A stretch of 64,000 nucleotides of DNA, from NCBI RefSeq assembly GCF_900110205.1, contig NZ_FOCV01000034.1, forward strand, positions 1 to 64,000, written 5' to 3'. The notes beneath the pieces are model-generated. The model did not search any database. It saw only the letters and a program-made list of their open reading frames with translations, and was not told where the DNA came from. The number at the start of each line of letters is the position of its first letter. The stretch's first letter is position 1. This document shows positions 52,675 to 60,362 of this stretch, in pieces. Both the position numbers and the translations under genes were made by a program. This DNA comes from Rhizobium tibeticum. Lineage in GTDB: Bacteria > Pseudomonadota > Alphaproteobacteria > Rhizobiales > Rhizobiaceae.

Positions 52675-53753
52675 CAGGCACCCCCGACAGGACGGGATTT
52701 GAGCCAGCGCAGTGTCCTGATCTCCTCGTCGTCCATCCAGTTTAACAGACGCTCGCTCGTGGTCTTTCTCATTTTGAGAATATCGCCGAGACGGCCGGCC
52801 CGATAGTCATCGAAAACCGCCGGATGAATGTAGGAGGATCTGCAGACGGATCTCGTGTTTACAAGCTTGGCCGCGACAGTATCGATTACTTCGTTCAGCT
52901 GGCGAGCGATGGCACGTTCTGACGTTGCAACGTCGAGCAGCGCGAGCGCCGATGCTGCCATGCAGGTGGCACCCCATGTACGAAATTGGCATGAGCTGAA
53001 ATCGTCACCTGCAACTTCGCGAATGTAGGCGTTCACGTCTTGCGAGGAAATCTGCCGACAACCGCCGTCGTCGCAAATGTATTTGAAGAGCTGCTGGCCT
53101 GGCAGTTCCTGAAGCTTACGCACGACGTTGGCGATACGCCTGTCGGAATGCACGAGATTCCATTCTTTTCCGGATTTGCCCCTGAACCGAAACCTTACGC
53201 TGGGGCCGTCGATCTTGACGTGGCGATTGCGGAGGGTCGTCAGGCCGTAGGAACCGTTGGTATCGGCGTAGTTGGAGTTGCCGATGCGGATGTACAAGTT
53301 GTCTAGCATCCAGACGATGGTCGCCAGCGCTTTGTCCATTGTCAGCCCCCGCGATCGCAGATCGGTGTCGACCCGCTCGCGAATAGCGGGTAGCTGCGAG
53401 CCGAAGTCGGCGAGACGCTCAAACTTGGCGCGTCCGCGTTCGGCATGCCAGTCGGTATGATAGCGGTATTGTTTGCGATCACGCGCATCGATACCGACTG
53501 CCTGCAGATGCGACAGAGGATTGGTAGAAATCACCACGTCGCGATAGGCAGGCGGGATCGCAAGGGCGCTTAGACGTGCGATTTCGTTCTTGTCGGTGAT
53601 CCGACGTCCATCCGGCATGTAGTAGAGGAAGCCTCGCTTGCCTTGCTTGCGGGTGATGCCGCGCTCCAGACACGGCACGTACACGAGGCTGGCGCAGAGT
53701 TTCACTTCCTTTCCCGCTGCGTCGATGAGGCGTTTGTCGAGGGCTTGGTTCAT
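52674..53753 (-). CDS. DNA topoisomerase IB (poxvirus type)
   Basis: A 359-aa protein from ATG 53753. It shows RGFLYYMPDGRRITD, IPPAYRDV, the catalytic Arg region FRFRGKSGKEWNLV, a further catalytic Arg in QFRTWGATCMA, and the active-site Tyr308 in SSYIHPAVFDDY. Bacterial type IB enzymes relax supercoils and recur in stress-linked loci. The promoter-like GGAAC-N17-GTT at 53762-53786 ends only about nine bases before the ATG and no ribosome site is visible, so a leaderless mRNA or a later start should be considered. Confidence 0.9.
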   Translation of the reverse strand: MNQALDKRLIDAAGKEVKLCASLVYVPCLERGITRKQGKRGFLYYMPDGRRITDKNEIARLSALAIPPAYRDVVISTNPLSHLQAVGIDARDRKQYRYHTDWHAERGRAKFERLADFGSQLPAIRERVDTDLRSRGLTMDKALATIVWMLDNLYIRIGNSNYADTNGSYGLTTLRNRHVKIDGPSVRFRFRGKSGKEWNLVHSDRRIANVVRKLQELPGQQLFKYICDDGGCRQISSQDVNAYIREVAGDDFSSCQFRTWGATCMAASALALLDVATSERAIARQLNEVIDTVAAKLVNTRSVCRSSYIHPAVFDDYRAGRLGDILKMRKTTSERLLNWMDDEEIRTLRWLKSRPVGGA

Positions 53754-53761
53754 GCGCGCAA

Positions 53762-53786
53762 AACACAAAAAACGCTTTAAGGTTCC
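53762..53786 (-). promoter_or_regulatory. EcfG-type promoter candidate for topoisomerase IB
   Basis: Minus strand GGAAC, 17-base spacer, GTT, directly before the ATG at 53753. Confidence 0.5.
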
Positions 53787-53955
53787 ACGCAGGCAAGTGC
53801 TTCGCCCCTCCTGTGCGCCGGTCGAGCCAGTTCAACGGTTTTCACGGCTTCATATCGTCCGATCACTTCGCACTGTAGAGCGAGGATCTCGGACAACGGC
53901 GCGGTCGAGCTGTGGCCGCTGGCCCGATGCTCGCCGGCGACAGTGCAGATTCCTT

Positions 53956-54081
53956 TCACTTTTCTAAAGCGAAAGGGTGGGGTTGCGGCTTCTCGGAGGC
54001 CTGGATGCTCGGCAGAATGTAGGCCGCGGCGACGGCTAGCAGGATGACCGCAACTGATGTACTGATCAGAGCCAACCTCAT
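53956..54081 (-). CDS. 41-aa single-pass membrane protein
   Basis: The minus strand reads MRLALISTSVAVILLAVAAA, then YILPSIQASEKPQPHPFALEK and a stop. One N-terminal helix is followed by a short polar tail. GGAGGAGG lies six bases before the ATG, which makes it more likely to be real than a chance frame. Family not recognised; possibly an anchored envelope peptide. Confidence 0.55.
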   Translation of the reverse strand: MRLALISTSVAVILLAVAAAYILPSIQASEKPQPHPFALEK

Positions 54082-54237
54082 ACAAGCCTCCTCCTTCCCG
54101 CGCCGCGTCGGCGACTAAATGCCCGGGTCGCTGAATCCACGCTCACCATTTCGCTTCCCTCGCGGTCGTCGCATGACCCCGCCTCCAGCGCTCACATATC
54201 GGAAGAAGAAACGCATCCCGAACCCCCTAGCATTGAA

Positions 54238-54262
54238 CGAACCTCCGGATCGGTTGGCTGTT
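54238..54262 (+). promoter_or_regulatory. near-match to the EcfG-type promoter
   Basis: CGAAC (one mismatch), 17-base spacer, GTT; 76 bases before the Crp-type gene. Confidence 0.3.
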
Positions 54263-54337
54263 CTCTGGGAGGCGAAACCTTCCGGTTAAAGAAGCGTTAC
54301 CATTTATCTCCATTTGCGAGAACTCGAGACGTCCGTG

Positions 54338-55060
54338 ATGCATGAAGGCTTTCAAAACCGTGTCCTGCGCTCTCTTCCGGAACGCGAGCTAAACATGCTC
54401 TCTCCGAACCTGATTTCTTGGAAGTGGAGTGACGGGGACGTCATATTCCGTGCAGGGCAAACAACCGACGTAGTGTTCCTACCGGACAACGGCGTTCTCG
54501 CTCTTTTTGCTCGCGCGGGCGTCAAGAGCCTGGCGGTTGGCGCCGTCGGCAAGGAGGGCATGCTCGATGCGGCCGCGGTCGTGCTGGACACAAGACCGCG
54601 TTTCGACGTCGTCGCACTGACGCCGGGAAGCGGCCACCAGATCGAAATGGGACCGTTCCGGGAGCTTGCCGAGAGCAGCCAGGCTCTTCAGAAGTCCCTG
54701 CTTGCAATCGCCGCGACGATGCAGGCCGTGATTGCGTCTACTGCCGTCGCTAACGGTCATGGTTCCATCGAGCAGAGACTGGCTCGCTGGATCCTGATGT
54801 GCCAAGACCGCGTTGGCGACGTCTTCAGGATTTCCCACCGGGTTCTGGCGGAAGCTTTGGGCAGCCGGCGACCTGGAGTGACCGTTGCGCTTCACGCGCT
54901 GGAAGGAGATGGTCTAATCCGGTCCCGTCGGTTGGAGATCGAAGTTCGCGATCGGCGCGGACTCGAGATGGCGGCGGGCGCATTCTACGACGGCGCCGAG
55001 GCCGCGAGCGCGCATCCGAGGCAGGCTGGCAGCGAGGTAACTTCGCACGTTCAATCATAA
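54338..55060 (+). CDS. Crp/Fnr-family transcriptional regulator
   Basis: A 240-aa protein from ATG 54338 (TTG at 54314 is an alternative). The cNMP-like beta roll spans about 20-120 (GDVIFRAGQTTDVVFLPDNGVLALFARAGVKSLAVGAVGKEGMLDAAAVV), then a dimer helix and the helix-turn-helix HRVLAEALGSRRPGVTVALHALEGDGLIRSRR. It lacks the four-cysteine cluster of Fnr. Rhizobial relatives act in stress or nitrogen control. Single-gene unit. Confidence 0.88.
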   Translation: MHEGFQNRVLRSLPERELNMLSPNLISWKWSDGDVIFRAGQTTDVVFLPDNGVLALFARAGVKSLAVGAVGKEGMLDAAAVVLDTRPRFDVVALTPGSGHQIEMGPFRELAESSQALQKSLLAIAATMQAVIASTAVANGHGSIEQRLARWILMCQDRVGDVFRISHRVLAEALGSRRPGVTVALHALEGDGLIRSRRLEIEVRDRRGLEMAAGAFYDGAEAASAHPRQAGSEVTSHVQS

Positions 55061-55478
55061 AGGGGAGCAACCTCAAGAAGCCCGCTATTCTGTGGCTGCC
55101 ACCAGCTTCGGCTTCTGGCGCATTTGAGACTCCCCTTGGGTCGTGTCATGGCCCAAGGGTGACCTTCAACCGTCGACTTCGCTGCTGAACAGCGGACCTT
55201 GCTGCCTACCCCTTCGGGTCGAGCCGAGTCTGCCCTTGCGGGTGCGGCCACACCGGAATGGGCGTCACGCGCAAAATGGTAGAGCTCGTTGTTGAACCTA
55301 ATAGGGTTCTCCAGAAAAGGTGCGTGCCCAGTCGCGGAATACCACGATGCCGTGGCTCCAGGACATAATGCCAGAAGGTGCCGCCCCATCGCCGGAAGGA
55401 CTGGGCGATTCCGCAAATAGATGCTTGATCCTCTCGGACAGACTCCTGCCTCGGCCTGCGGGAAACCGCACGACGCCC
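55061..55478. other. intergenic, no gene seen
   Basis: 418 bp between the Crp-type gene and the next promoter. Overlapping minus frames (to 55619) have no ribosome sites or motifs. Confidence 0.5.
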
Positions 55479-55503
55479 GGAACACCAGAGCTTCTGGTTC
55501 GTT
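55479..55503 (+). promoter_or_regulatory. EcfG-type promoter, full consensus
   Basis: GGAAC, 16-base spacer, CGTT; 22 bases before the ATG at 55525, with GGAGG between. Confidence 0.62.
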
Positions 55504-55524
55504 TTGCCTTGAGAGGAGGATTGA

Positions 55525-55809
55525 ATGTCGACGCACAAAACTCGACCTAACGGACACAAAAGGCCGCTGAATGAGCTAGGTATCGTTTTGCCCAAAAATG
55601 TCGACGCCCCTCCCCTCAATGAGGAACAGCAGACATTGATTGAGGCATATCGATTGGGGAGAGTCGACGAGAAGGAGTTTCAGCTTCACCTCGCAAGGGA
55701 CCGGGCGTTGGCCAACTACGTCCAGCAGCTATGCCAAGCTCCATACGACATCCTGCAGAACGACCGCACCAAATTTAGCGTAAAGGCCGACGTTCCGAAC
55801 GGAAACTAA
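55525..55809 (+). CDS. hypothetical 94-aa protein, stress-promoter driven
   Basis: A soluble protein with a basic N-terminus (STHKTRPNGHKRPLNELGIVLPKNVDAPPL) and a helical, acidic second half (EEQQTLIEAYRLGRVDEKEFQLHLARDRALANYVQQLCQ). GAGGAGG precedes the ATG and a full-consensus EcfG promoter lies just upstream. No family recognised. Confidence 0.7.
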   Translation: MSTHKTRPNGHKRPLNELGIVLPKNVDAPPLNEEQQTLIEAYRLGRVDEKEFQLHLARDRALANYVQQLCQAPYDILQNDRTKFSVKADVPNGN

Positions 55810-55944
55810 TGGCCCGACGTCCAGCGGCGACGCTGAAGCGGCCCATTCCACTCGCATGACTTTTGCAGAGATTGCAACGGCTTACCTGCAAGACTGCACG
55901 ATCGTGGCTCTTGCGAGCCCTCTCATCTATCCGGCGTCTGCCTT

Positions 55945-56157
55945 TCACGGGTTTAACTTGACACCCTTGGCCCTCAACTCTCGGCCGTTCATGAGGTTAA
56001 CCAAGTCTTTGGCCTCAACAGCCGTCAAACAGTCCAAGGGCACGCCTTCGACAATTTCAGCACAACCTGTGAAGGTATCTATGACGGACCATTTCCCGTC
56101 GTAGACCAGACTTTTCTCAACCTGATACCTCAGGCGGGTTGTCTCGCAAGGCATCAT
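55945..56157 (-). CDS. hypothetical 70-aa protein
   Basis: From ATG 56157 (GGGGAGG upstream) the reading is MMPCETTRLRYQVEKSLVYDGKWSVIDTFTGCAEIVEGVPLDCLTAVEAKDLVNLMNGRELRAKGVKLNP. The pattern of a short beta-rich N-terminus and a helix ending AKDLVNLMN occurs in small rhizobial proteins without known function. The longer frame to 56322 lacks its own start signal. Confidence 0.6.
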   Translation of the reverse strand: MMPCETTRLRYQVEKSLVYDGKWSVIDTFTGCAEIVEGVPLDCLTAVEAKDLVNLMNGRELRAKGVKLNP

Positions 56158-56331
56158 AACGTCGCCTCCCCACGTCCGAGCTGGAGACCCCAAGCGCGGT
56201 CCGAGGGCACGCTTGAAGGTCTCCTGCCGGGGAAGCTTCCGGCGGGTCTTGGCTTGCAACGCAGCCCGCGTGGTCGGAAGCCTTCCTTTGGTCCCCTCAC
56301 TTCTAAAGATTACGCTCTCCACCGAGGATGG

Positions 56332-56469
56332 CTAGTCGGACCAAAGTCCGAGGTGCCAACTGATCTCAAAAAGCAGCAGCCTAACGCAGCCGTCGTCGGA
56401 AGCTTCGCGCAGCTTCGCATCGTGCGTCCAAGCACGATACTCGATCTCACCAATCAATGTCGGCTGCAC
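56332..56469 (-). pseudogene. C-terminal fragment of an ATP-dependent DNA ligase (LigD-like)
   Basis: The minus strand encodes VQPTLIGEIEYRAWTHDAKLREAS, the OB-fold end of LigD-type ligases, followed by unrelated residues and a stop at 56332. A stop codon interrupts the frame about three codons upstream. The palindrome GGACCAAAGTCC at 56337-56348 lies in the degenerate tail. Nothing else recognisable is in 56158-56331 or 56470-56600. Confidence 0.55.
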
Positions 56470-56600
56470 CAAACGAGGTTATTGCGCTGGCCACTACTGA
56501 CGGGTGGCGAAATGGTCTTGGGCTGTGCGTCGGCAACAGACATGGGTGTTCCGCGGTGCCAACGTCGCGACCTGACAGCTCGATTTCAGCTATCGGCAGT

Positions 56601-57194
56601 TCACAAAGGCTCCGCAAGCAGCCCCGTTGCAAGGGAGCGGAAAGCCTCCACGGCCTTCGGCAGCACATCGTGCGCGTTTTCGCTTGCGGCGACCCACAGA
56701 GCGGCATTGAGTGCCGCCCCACTGAGAAGCCGAGCAACGGCCTCCGCGTCCAGCGGCTTGACGATGCCCTGTGCAATCAGGCCGTCCACCGCTCTCTTGG
56801 TGACTTGCAGGCAGCTGTTCTGGCTGGGCCATTTCGAAGGATCACCCAACACCGCAGGTCCATCAAGCAGAACAATGCGTTGGACTTCGGGATCAAGCGC
56901 CATCTCAATATAGGCGGCGCCCTCGGCCAACAATCCTAACCAGTCGTTGCCCCTACGAGCGCCGATCTGCTGTGCGCGCGCGGCCATTTCCGTGTCGATT
57001 TGCTCGACAACCGCGGCCAGGAGCCCCCGCTTGTCACCGAAGTTATGGTAAAGCGCACCGCGCGTCAGACCGGCTTCGGCGGTCAACTCGTCCATGGACG
57101 CCGCGGAATATCCCTTTTCGGCAAAGGCCTTTCTTGCCGCCGCGATCAACTTGCCTCGGTTTTCTTCCTTAGTTTCGCTGCGTCGTTTCGCCAT
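56601..57194 (-). CDS. TetR-family transcriptional regulator
   Basis: A 197-aa protein with the TetR helix-turn-helix at the N-terminus (IAAARKAFAEKGYSAASMDELTAEAGLTRGALYHNFGDKRGLLAAVV) and a helical ligand-binding domain (IVLLDGPAVLGDPSKW... LLSGAALNAALWVAASENAHDVLPKAVEAF). It is divergent from the RidA-family gene; the three CATACG palindromes between them are probable operators for itself and ridA. Confidence 0.92.
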   Translation of the reverse strand: MAKRRSETKEENRGKLIAAARKAFAEKGYSAASMDELTAEAGLTRGALYHNFGDKRGLLAAVVEQIDTEMAARAQQIGARRGNDWLGLLAEGAAYIEMALDPEVQRIVLLDGPAVLGDPSKWPSQNSCLQVTKRAVDGLIAQGIVKPLDAEAVARLLSGAALNAALWVAASENAHDVLPKAVEAFRSLATGLLAEPL

Positions 57195-57210
57195 TCCATC
57201 TCCTATTTCA

Positions 57211-57276
57211 CATACGAGGCGTATATTAATTTGACATACGGCCCGTATGCGGATATTTCACATACATACCGTATAC
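57211..57276. promoter_or_regulatory. three CATAC(G)-type operator palindromes
   Basis: CATACGAGGCGTAT at 57211-57224, CATACGGCCCGTATG at 57235-57249 (perfect), and CATACCGTATAC at 57265-57276. Centre spacing is about 24-29 bp. They occupy the tetR-ridA divergent gap. Confidence 0.65.
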
Positions 57277-57346
57277 CAAATGCGGCGCAGGCTTGTGAAG
57301 CATCACACCGCGCCCATCGGTCCTCTATTCTAAGAAGGAACCCCGA

Positions 57347-57745
57347 ATGACCCAGCGCGAAGCAATCTTTCCTGCAGACAGGCACGCACTTTATGAGGAG
57401 CATGGTTATTCCGCAGCGATCCGATCCGGTGATCTGCTGTTCGTGTCCGGGCAGGTCGGCAGCCGTGCCGATGGAACGCCCGAACCCGATTTCGAACGCC
57501 AGGTTCGCCTGGCATTCGACAACCTCATGTCGACACTGAGCGCAGCCGGCTGCACGATGGACGATATTGTGGACGTGACCACCTTCCACACTGATCCTGA
57601 AAACCAGTTCGGAACCATTATGGCTGTCAAGCAACAGGTTTTCAGCAGACCACCCTATCCCAATTGGACTGCACTCGGGGTAAACTGGCTAGCCGGGTTC
57701 GACTTCGAGATAAAGGTTGTTGCCCGTATTCCAGCAAACACCTGA
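57347..57745 (+). CDS. RidA-family protein
   Basis: A 132-aa protein with the YjgF/RidA layout: SAAIRSGDLLFVSGQVGSRADGTPEPDFERQVRLAFDNLMSTLSAAGCTMDDIVDVTTFHTDPENQFGTIMAVKQQVF and PYPNWTALGVNWLAGFDFEIKVVARIP. RidA itself deaminates reactive enamines; the usual arginine that binds the substrate carboxylate is not obvious here (VNWLAG in place of the R-containing motif), so it may be an Rid subfamily with another role. Under control of the divergent TetR. Confidence 0.87.
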   Translation: MTQREAIFPADRHALYEEHGYSAAIRSGDLLFVSGQVGSRADGTPEPDFERQVRLAFDNLMSTLSAAGCTMDDIVDVTTFHTDPENQFGTIMAVKQQVFSRPPYPNWTALGVNWLAGFDFEIKVVARIPANT

Positions 57746-58250
57746 CACCGCGACACGTCCCGCTCCGCAGGAACCGCCCGCTCAAGTGGCGACGCCGCAC
57801 TTCAGGAGCTTGAGCACCTCCACCCCAAGGCGCAAGTGCCGCAGAGGCTCCCCTTTCTTTTTTGATGGGTGCTGAGATTATTAGTTCCAAACATTTCTCG
57901 GGTGGCTAATATGTCGCTCATGGCAACCGAACGGTGCGACTTAACAGGGCGCAGCGGGGACCGAGCATCCTGTATGGGACGAAATCTCGAATGCCAGAGG
58001 GAGGGAAGCCTAGGGCTCTCTGGAGGCAACACCTAAGCTTCCCTTCCGCCGCCTTCAGGGAATTTGTCGACAGCGGAGTTGGCATCCGTATGAAGGTGGT
58101 CCGGAGGAGTTCCGTAGCCGTCCAAACCGCCATATGATGCGCGATGACGATATCGTCCTCGTCGCTTCTCGATATTCCCATCACTCGATCCTACCAGAGC
58201 TTGCCTGATCATTGGGATCGTGGCGGCAGCAACGCGCTTAACAGCCGTCG
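57746..58250. other. intergenic, no gene recognised
   Basis: 505 bp. A plus frame at 57934-58137 (ending SFPSAAFREFVDSGVGIRMKVV) vaguely resembles a LysR-type C-terminus, but it has no start signal. Nothing is called. Confidence 0.4.
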
Positions 58251-58967
58251 TTATGCCGCTCGCGAGTGGGCCATGGCCAACGAGCTGGACGCACCGCTCA
58301 GGCCCGGCTCAGGCGCGACCCCGCCGCTATACTCTCCTCGGTGTCCCCGTCCCCGCCTGCGTGAACCTGGCGGAGACGGGGACACCGAGGAGGAAGCGAG
58401 TTCATGAGCCGATAGCTCACAGTGGCTCGAAGACGCTCCAATAATTCTGGGGTCCCATAAGGAGACAAGTGAGGCGCAAAAGCAGGAAGCGGCTGCGTCG
58501 ACATTCCTCGGAACGAACTCTTCAGTCGCGATGCCAGTGCGAATGAGCTCCCCCACATTGGTCCGAAGTCGCTTCAGATAGTCTCTGAACGACGGCCAAC
58601 CGCCTTCTGCGGCGAGAACAACGAGGTTGAACATTTGGCAGTCGCCGTGACGCGCCTGCAGCATCAAGCGGTGTTGTCCGAGCGCGGTTTCCTTCAGACG
58701 GCCAGCCGCACTGACCCCTTCGCCCCCGGCAGATGGGGTAAAGCAGAGATCGCTTCCGAAGAAATTCCCTGCAATGGCATCCCATACCGCAGCCTTGGAG
58801 GGGAAGATTTTGTACACGCTTGCCGGCGACTTCCCGAGCAGTCGGGCAATATCGGCGACGTTTGTTTTCGACGGCCCGTACCGCCGGCACGCCGCAGTGC
58901 TGGCTTCGACGATCCGGAACATGTAATCAGCTCGCGGTTGGTTTGTTGCACTCGTGCCAACTTCCAT
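58251..58967 (-). CDS. TetR-family regulator with altered C-terminus
   Basis: The 238-aa reading has a TetR DNA-binding domain (IVEASTAACRRYGPSKTNVADIARLLGKSPASVYKIFPSKAAVWDAIAGNFF) and a ligand domain up to CASLVSLWDPRIIG. The last about 45 residues (SVSPSPPGSRRRGRGHRGEYSGGVAPEPG...) are low-complexity and come from a long inverted repeat at 58334-58392, so the native end may have been replaced by inserted repeat DNA. It follows the RND/hydrolase operon on the same strand by 113 bases and may regulate it. Confidence 0.75.
   Translation of the reverse strand: MEVGTSATNQPRADYMFRIVEASTAACRRYGPSKTNVADIARLLGKSPASVYKIFPSKAAVWDAIAGNFFGSDLCFTPSAGGEGVSAAGRLKETALGQHRLMLQARHGDCQMFNLVVLAAEGGWPSFRDYLKRLRTNVGELIRTGIATEEFVPRNVDAAASCFCASLVSLWDPRIIGASSSHCELSAHELASSSVSPSPPGSRRRGRGHRGEYSGGVAPEPGLSGASSSLAMAHSRAA
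58334..58392. repeat. 59-bp near-perfect inverted repeat
   Basis: Arms of 24 bp at 58334-58357 and 58369-58392 with one mismatch, loop of 11 bp. It begins CTCCTCGGTGTCCCC and lies inside the 3' end of the tetR reading frame. It could be an intergenic repeat element or a terminator absorbed into the gene. Confidence 0.6.
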
Positions 58968-59080
58968 TTGTCAATCCTATCTTGCGGCGGTCGTTTCGAC
59001 TTTCCGTTCGTACGGGCCAAGCGCGGAACGAGCATGCTGGACGCTTCCTCAGACCATCGTCTGGTTGAAGCGGCTGCGGT

Positions 59081-60361
59081 TCAGTACGAGATCTGTCCGT
59101 CCTTGATCTTCCCCCCGTCCGAGGAAAGCTCCCGCTTCAGGATTTCTCGTGCCTCGGGACTGATGACCGCGACTGGTGCCGCGACGGCAACACGCGCTGC
59201 CGAGCCGGCGAGATTGGCCGCACTCATTCCGATCTGATCAGCAACGCTCGCCTTTCCGCCCTCCAGGCTTTGACCGGCTAGCCGCCGCCCGAGCAGGCGC
59301 ACGATCTCAGGACTGTCGGCGAAGGCATTGTGGCCGAGCGGATCGTTCGTTGCGATGGCGCTCGTGTCGATGACAGAAACGCCGAGCTCTTCGAGCATAG
59401 GCGCGTAGGGTCTGAGATCGGACCCGCCAACGCGGTTAACGCCCCCCGACAGCCAGCTCGAGACCTCCAGCGCCTTGTCGCGTGTCGATGTCAGAATCGC
59501 AAAGTGCGGTCGCTTCTGTCCCATCTCGGTGAATTGGCGGCGGAACACGTCGATATCGATGTCCGGCGATGCGAGAACGACGTTCTTGACCTTCGCCGGG
59601 ATCGACTTTTCGCGCATGGCGACGCCGCGCAGGGCTTCGGCCGCGAGCCAGCCGCCCATGGAATGGGCGAGGATCGTCACATCGGAGACGTCGGGACTTT
59701 TCACCGCCTGGAGGATCAGATCCTCGAGAGCCCGGCGCGAGTAGTTGGCACTCTCCTTGTCGTAGAGGTAGTCAAAGACACGCCCCCTTGACGGCCAGGT
59801 GAAGAGGATGGGTGCGGCATCGGTTCCTGAGTCATGGACGATCTGCGCGAAGCGAAAGACCGCGTCGGCATAGGTGTTGTTGAATCCATGCACGAAGATG
59901 ATGACCTGATGTCTCTTGTTTCGGTTCCGTCGGTACCAGTCCAGGGCCTTGCCTTCGGATTCCACCTTGGCGACCTCAGTGACCGCGAACTCCTTTTGCG
60001 GGTTGGGCGGCATGCGGGACGGCCACTGCACCTCTCCGATCTTGCGGTTCCTGTCGGGCGGGATGGACACGTCGACGCTGTTGAGCGAGATCGCCGTCCC
60101 GCGGTCACCTGAATAAAGCTTGCCGGGATCGTCCGAGGGCTTGCGCGTCGTGGCGACCAGCATGGTGACCCGGCTTGTGCCGGTCGGCGCGACGGCGAGA
60201 GGTTGAAGGACGTCCTGCGCCCGGTTGGCGCAACCCGATGTGATAAGAGACAGGGCCAAAAGGATTGGGGCGGTCTTGCACGCGCAACGAACGGTCGCGA
60301 TCGTCGCAACGAGGCGATATCCCTGGGCAACGCGCCCAGGGTGCGGGAGCGATCTTGTCAT
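59081..60361 (-). CDS. alpha/beta hydrolase (DUF900) lipoprotein
   Basis: A 426-aa protein with an N-terminal lipoprotein-like signal (LLALSLITSGC) and a DUF900 esterase-type hydrolase domain: RHQVIIFVHGFNNTYADAVFRFAQI, the oxyanion strand; nucleophile Ser in LAHSMGGWLAAEAL; and VVLASPDIDIDVF. The C-terminal His-bearing segment contains DPLGHNAFADSPEIVRLL. It starts one base after the RND pump stop, so it is in the same operon, which is unusual for a lipase. Possible role: envelope lipid maintenance or inactivation of an exported compound (inference). Confidence 0.85.
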   Translation of the reverse strand: MTRSLPHPGRVAQGYRLVATIATVRCACKTAPILLALSLITSGCANRAQDVLQPLAVAPTGTSRVTMLVATTRKPSDDPGKLYSGDRGTAISLNSVDVSIPPDRNRKIGEVQWPSRMPPNPQKEFAVTEVAKVESEGKALDWYRRNRNKRHQVIIFVHGFNNTYADAVFRFAQIVHDSGTDAAPILFTWPSRGRVFDYLYDKESANYSRRALEDLILQAVKSPDVSDVTILAHSMGGWLAAEALRGVAMREKSIPAKVKNVVLASPDIDIDVFRRQFTEMGQKRPHFAILTSTRDKALEVSSWLSGGVNRVGGSDLRPYAPMLEELGVSVIDTSAIATNDPLGHNAFADSPEIVRLLGRRLAGQSLEGGKASVADQIGMSAANLAGSAARVAVAAPVAVISPEAREILKRELSSDGGKIKDGQISY

Positions 60362-60362
60362 C

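Noticed and set aside
57934..58137. LysR-like C-terminal frame
   Set aside because: Only a weak resemblance over about 20 residues and no start or upstream remainder.
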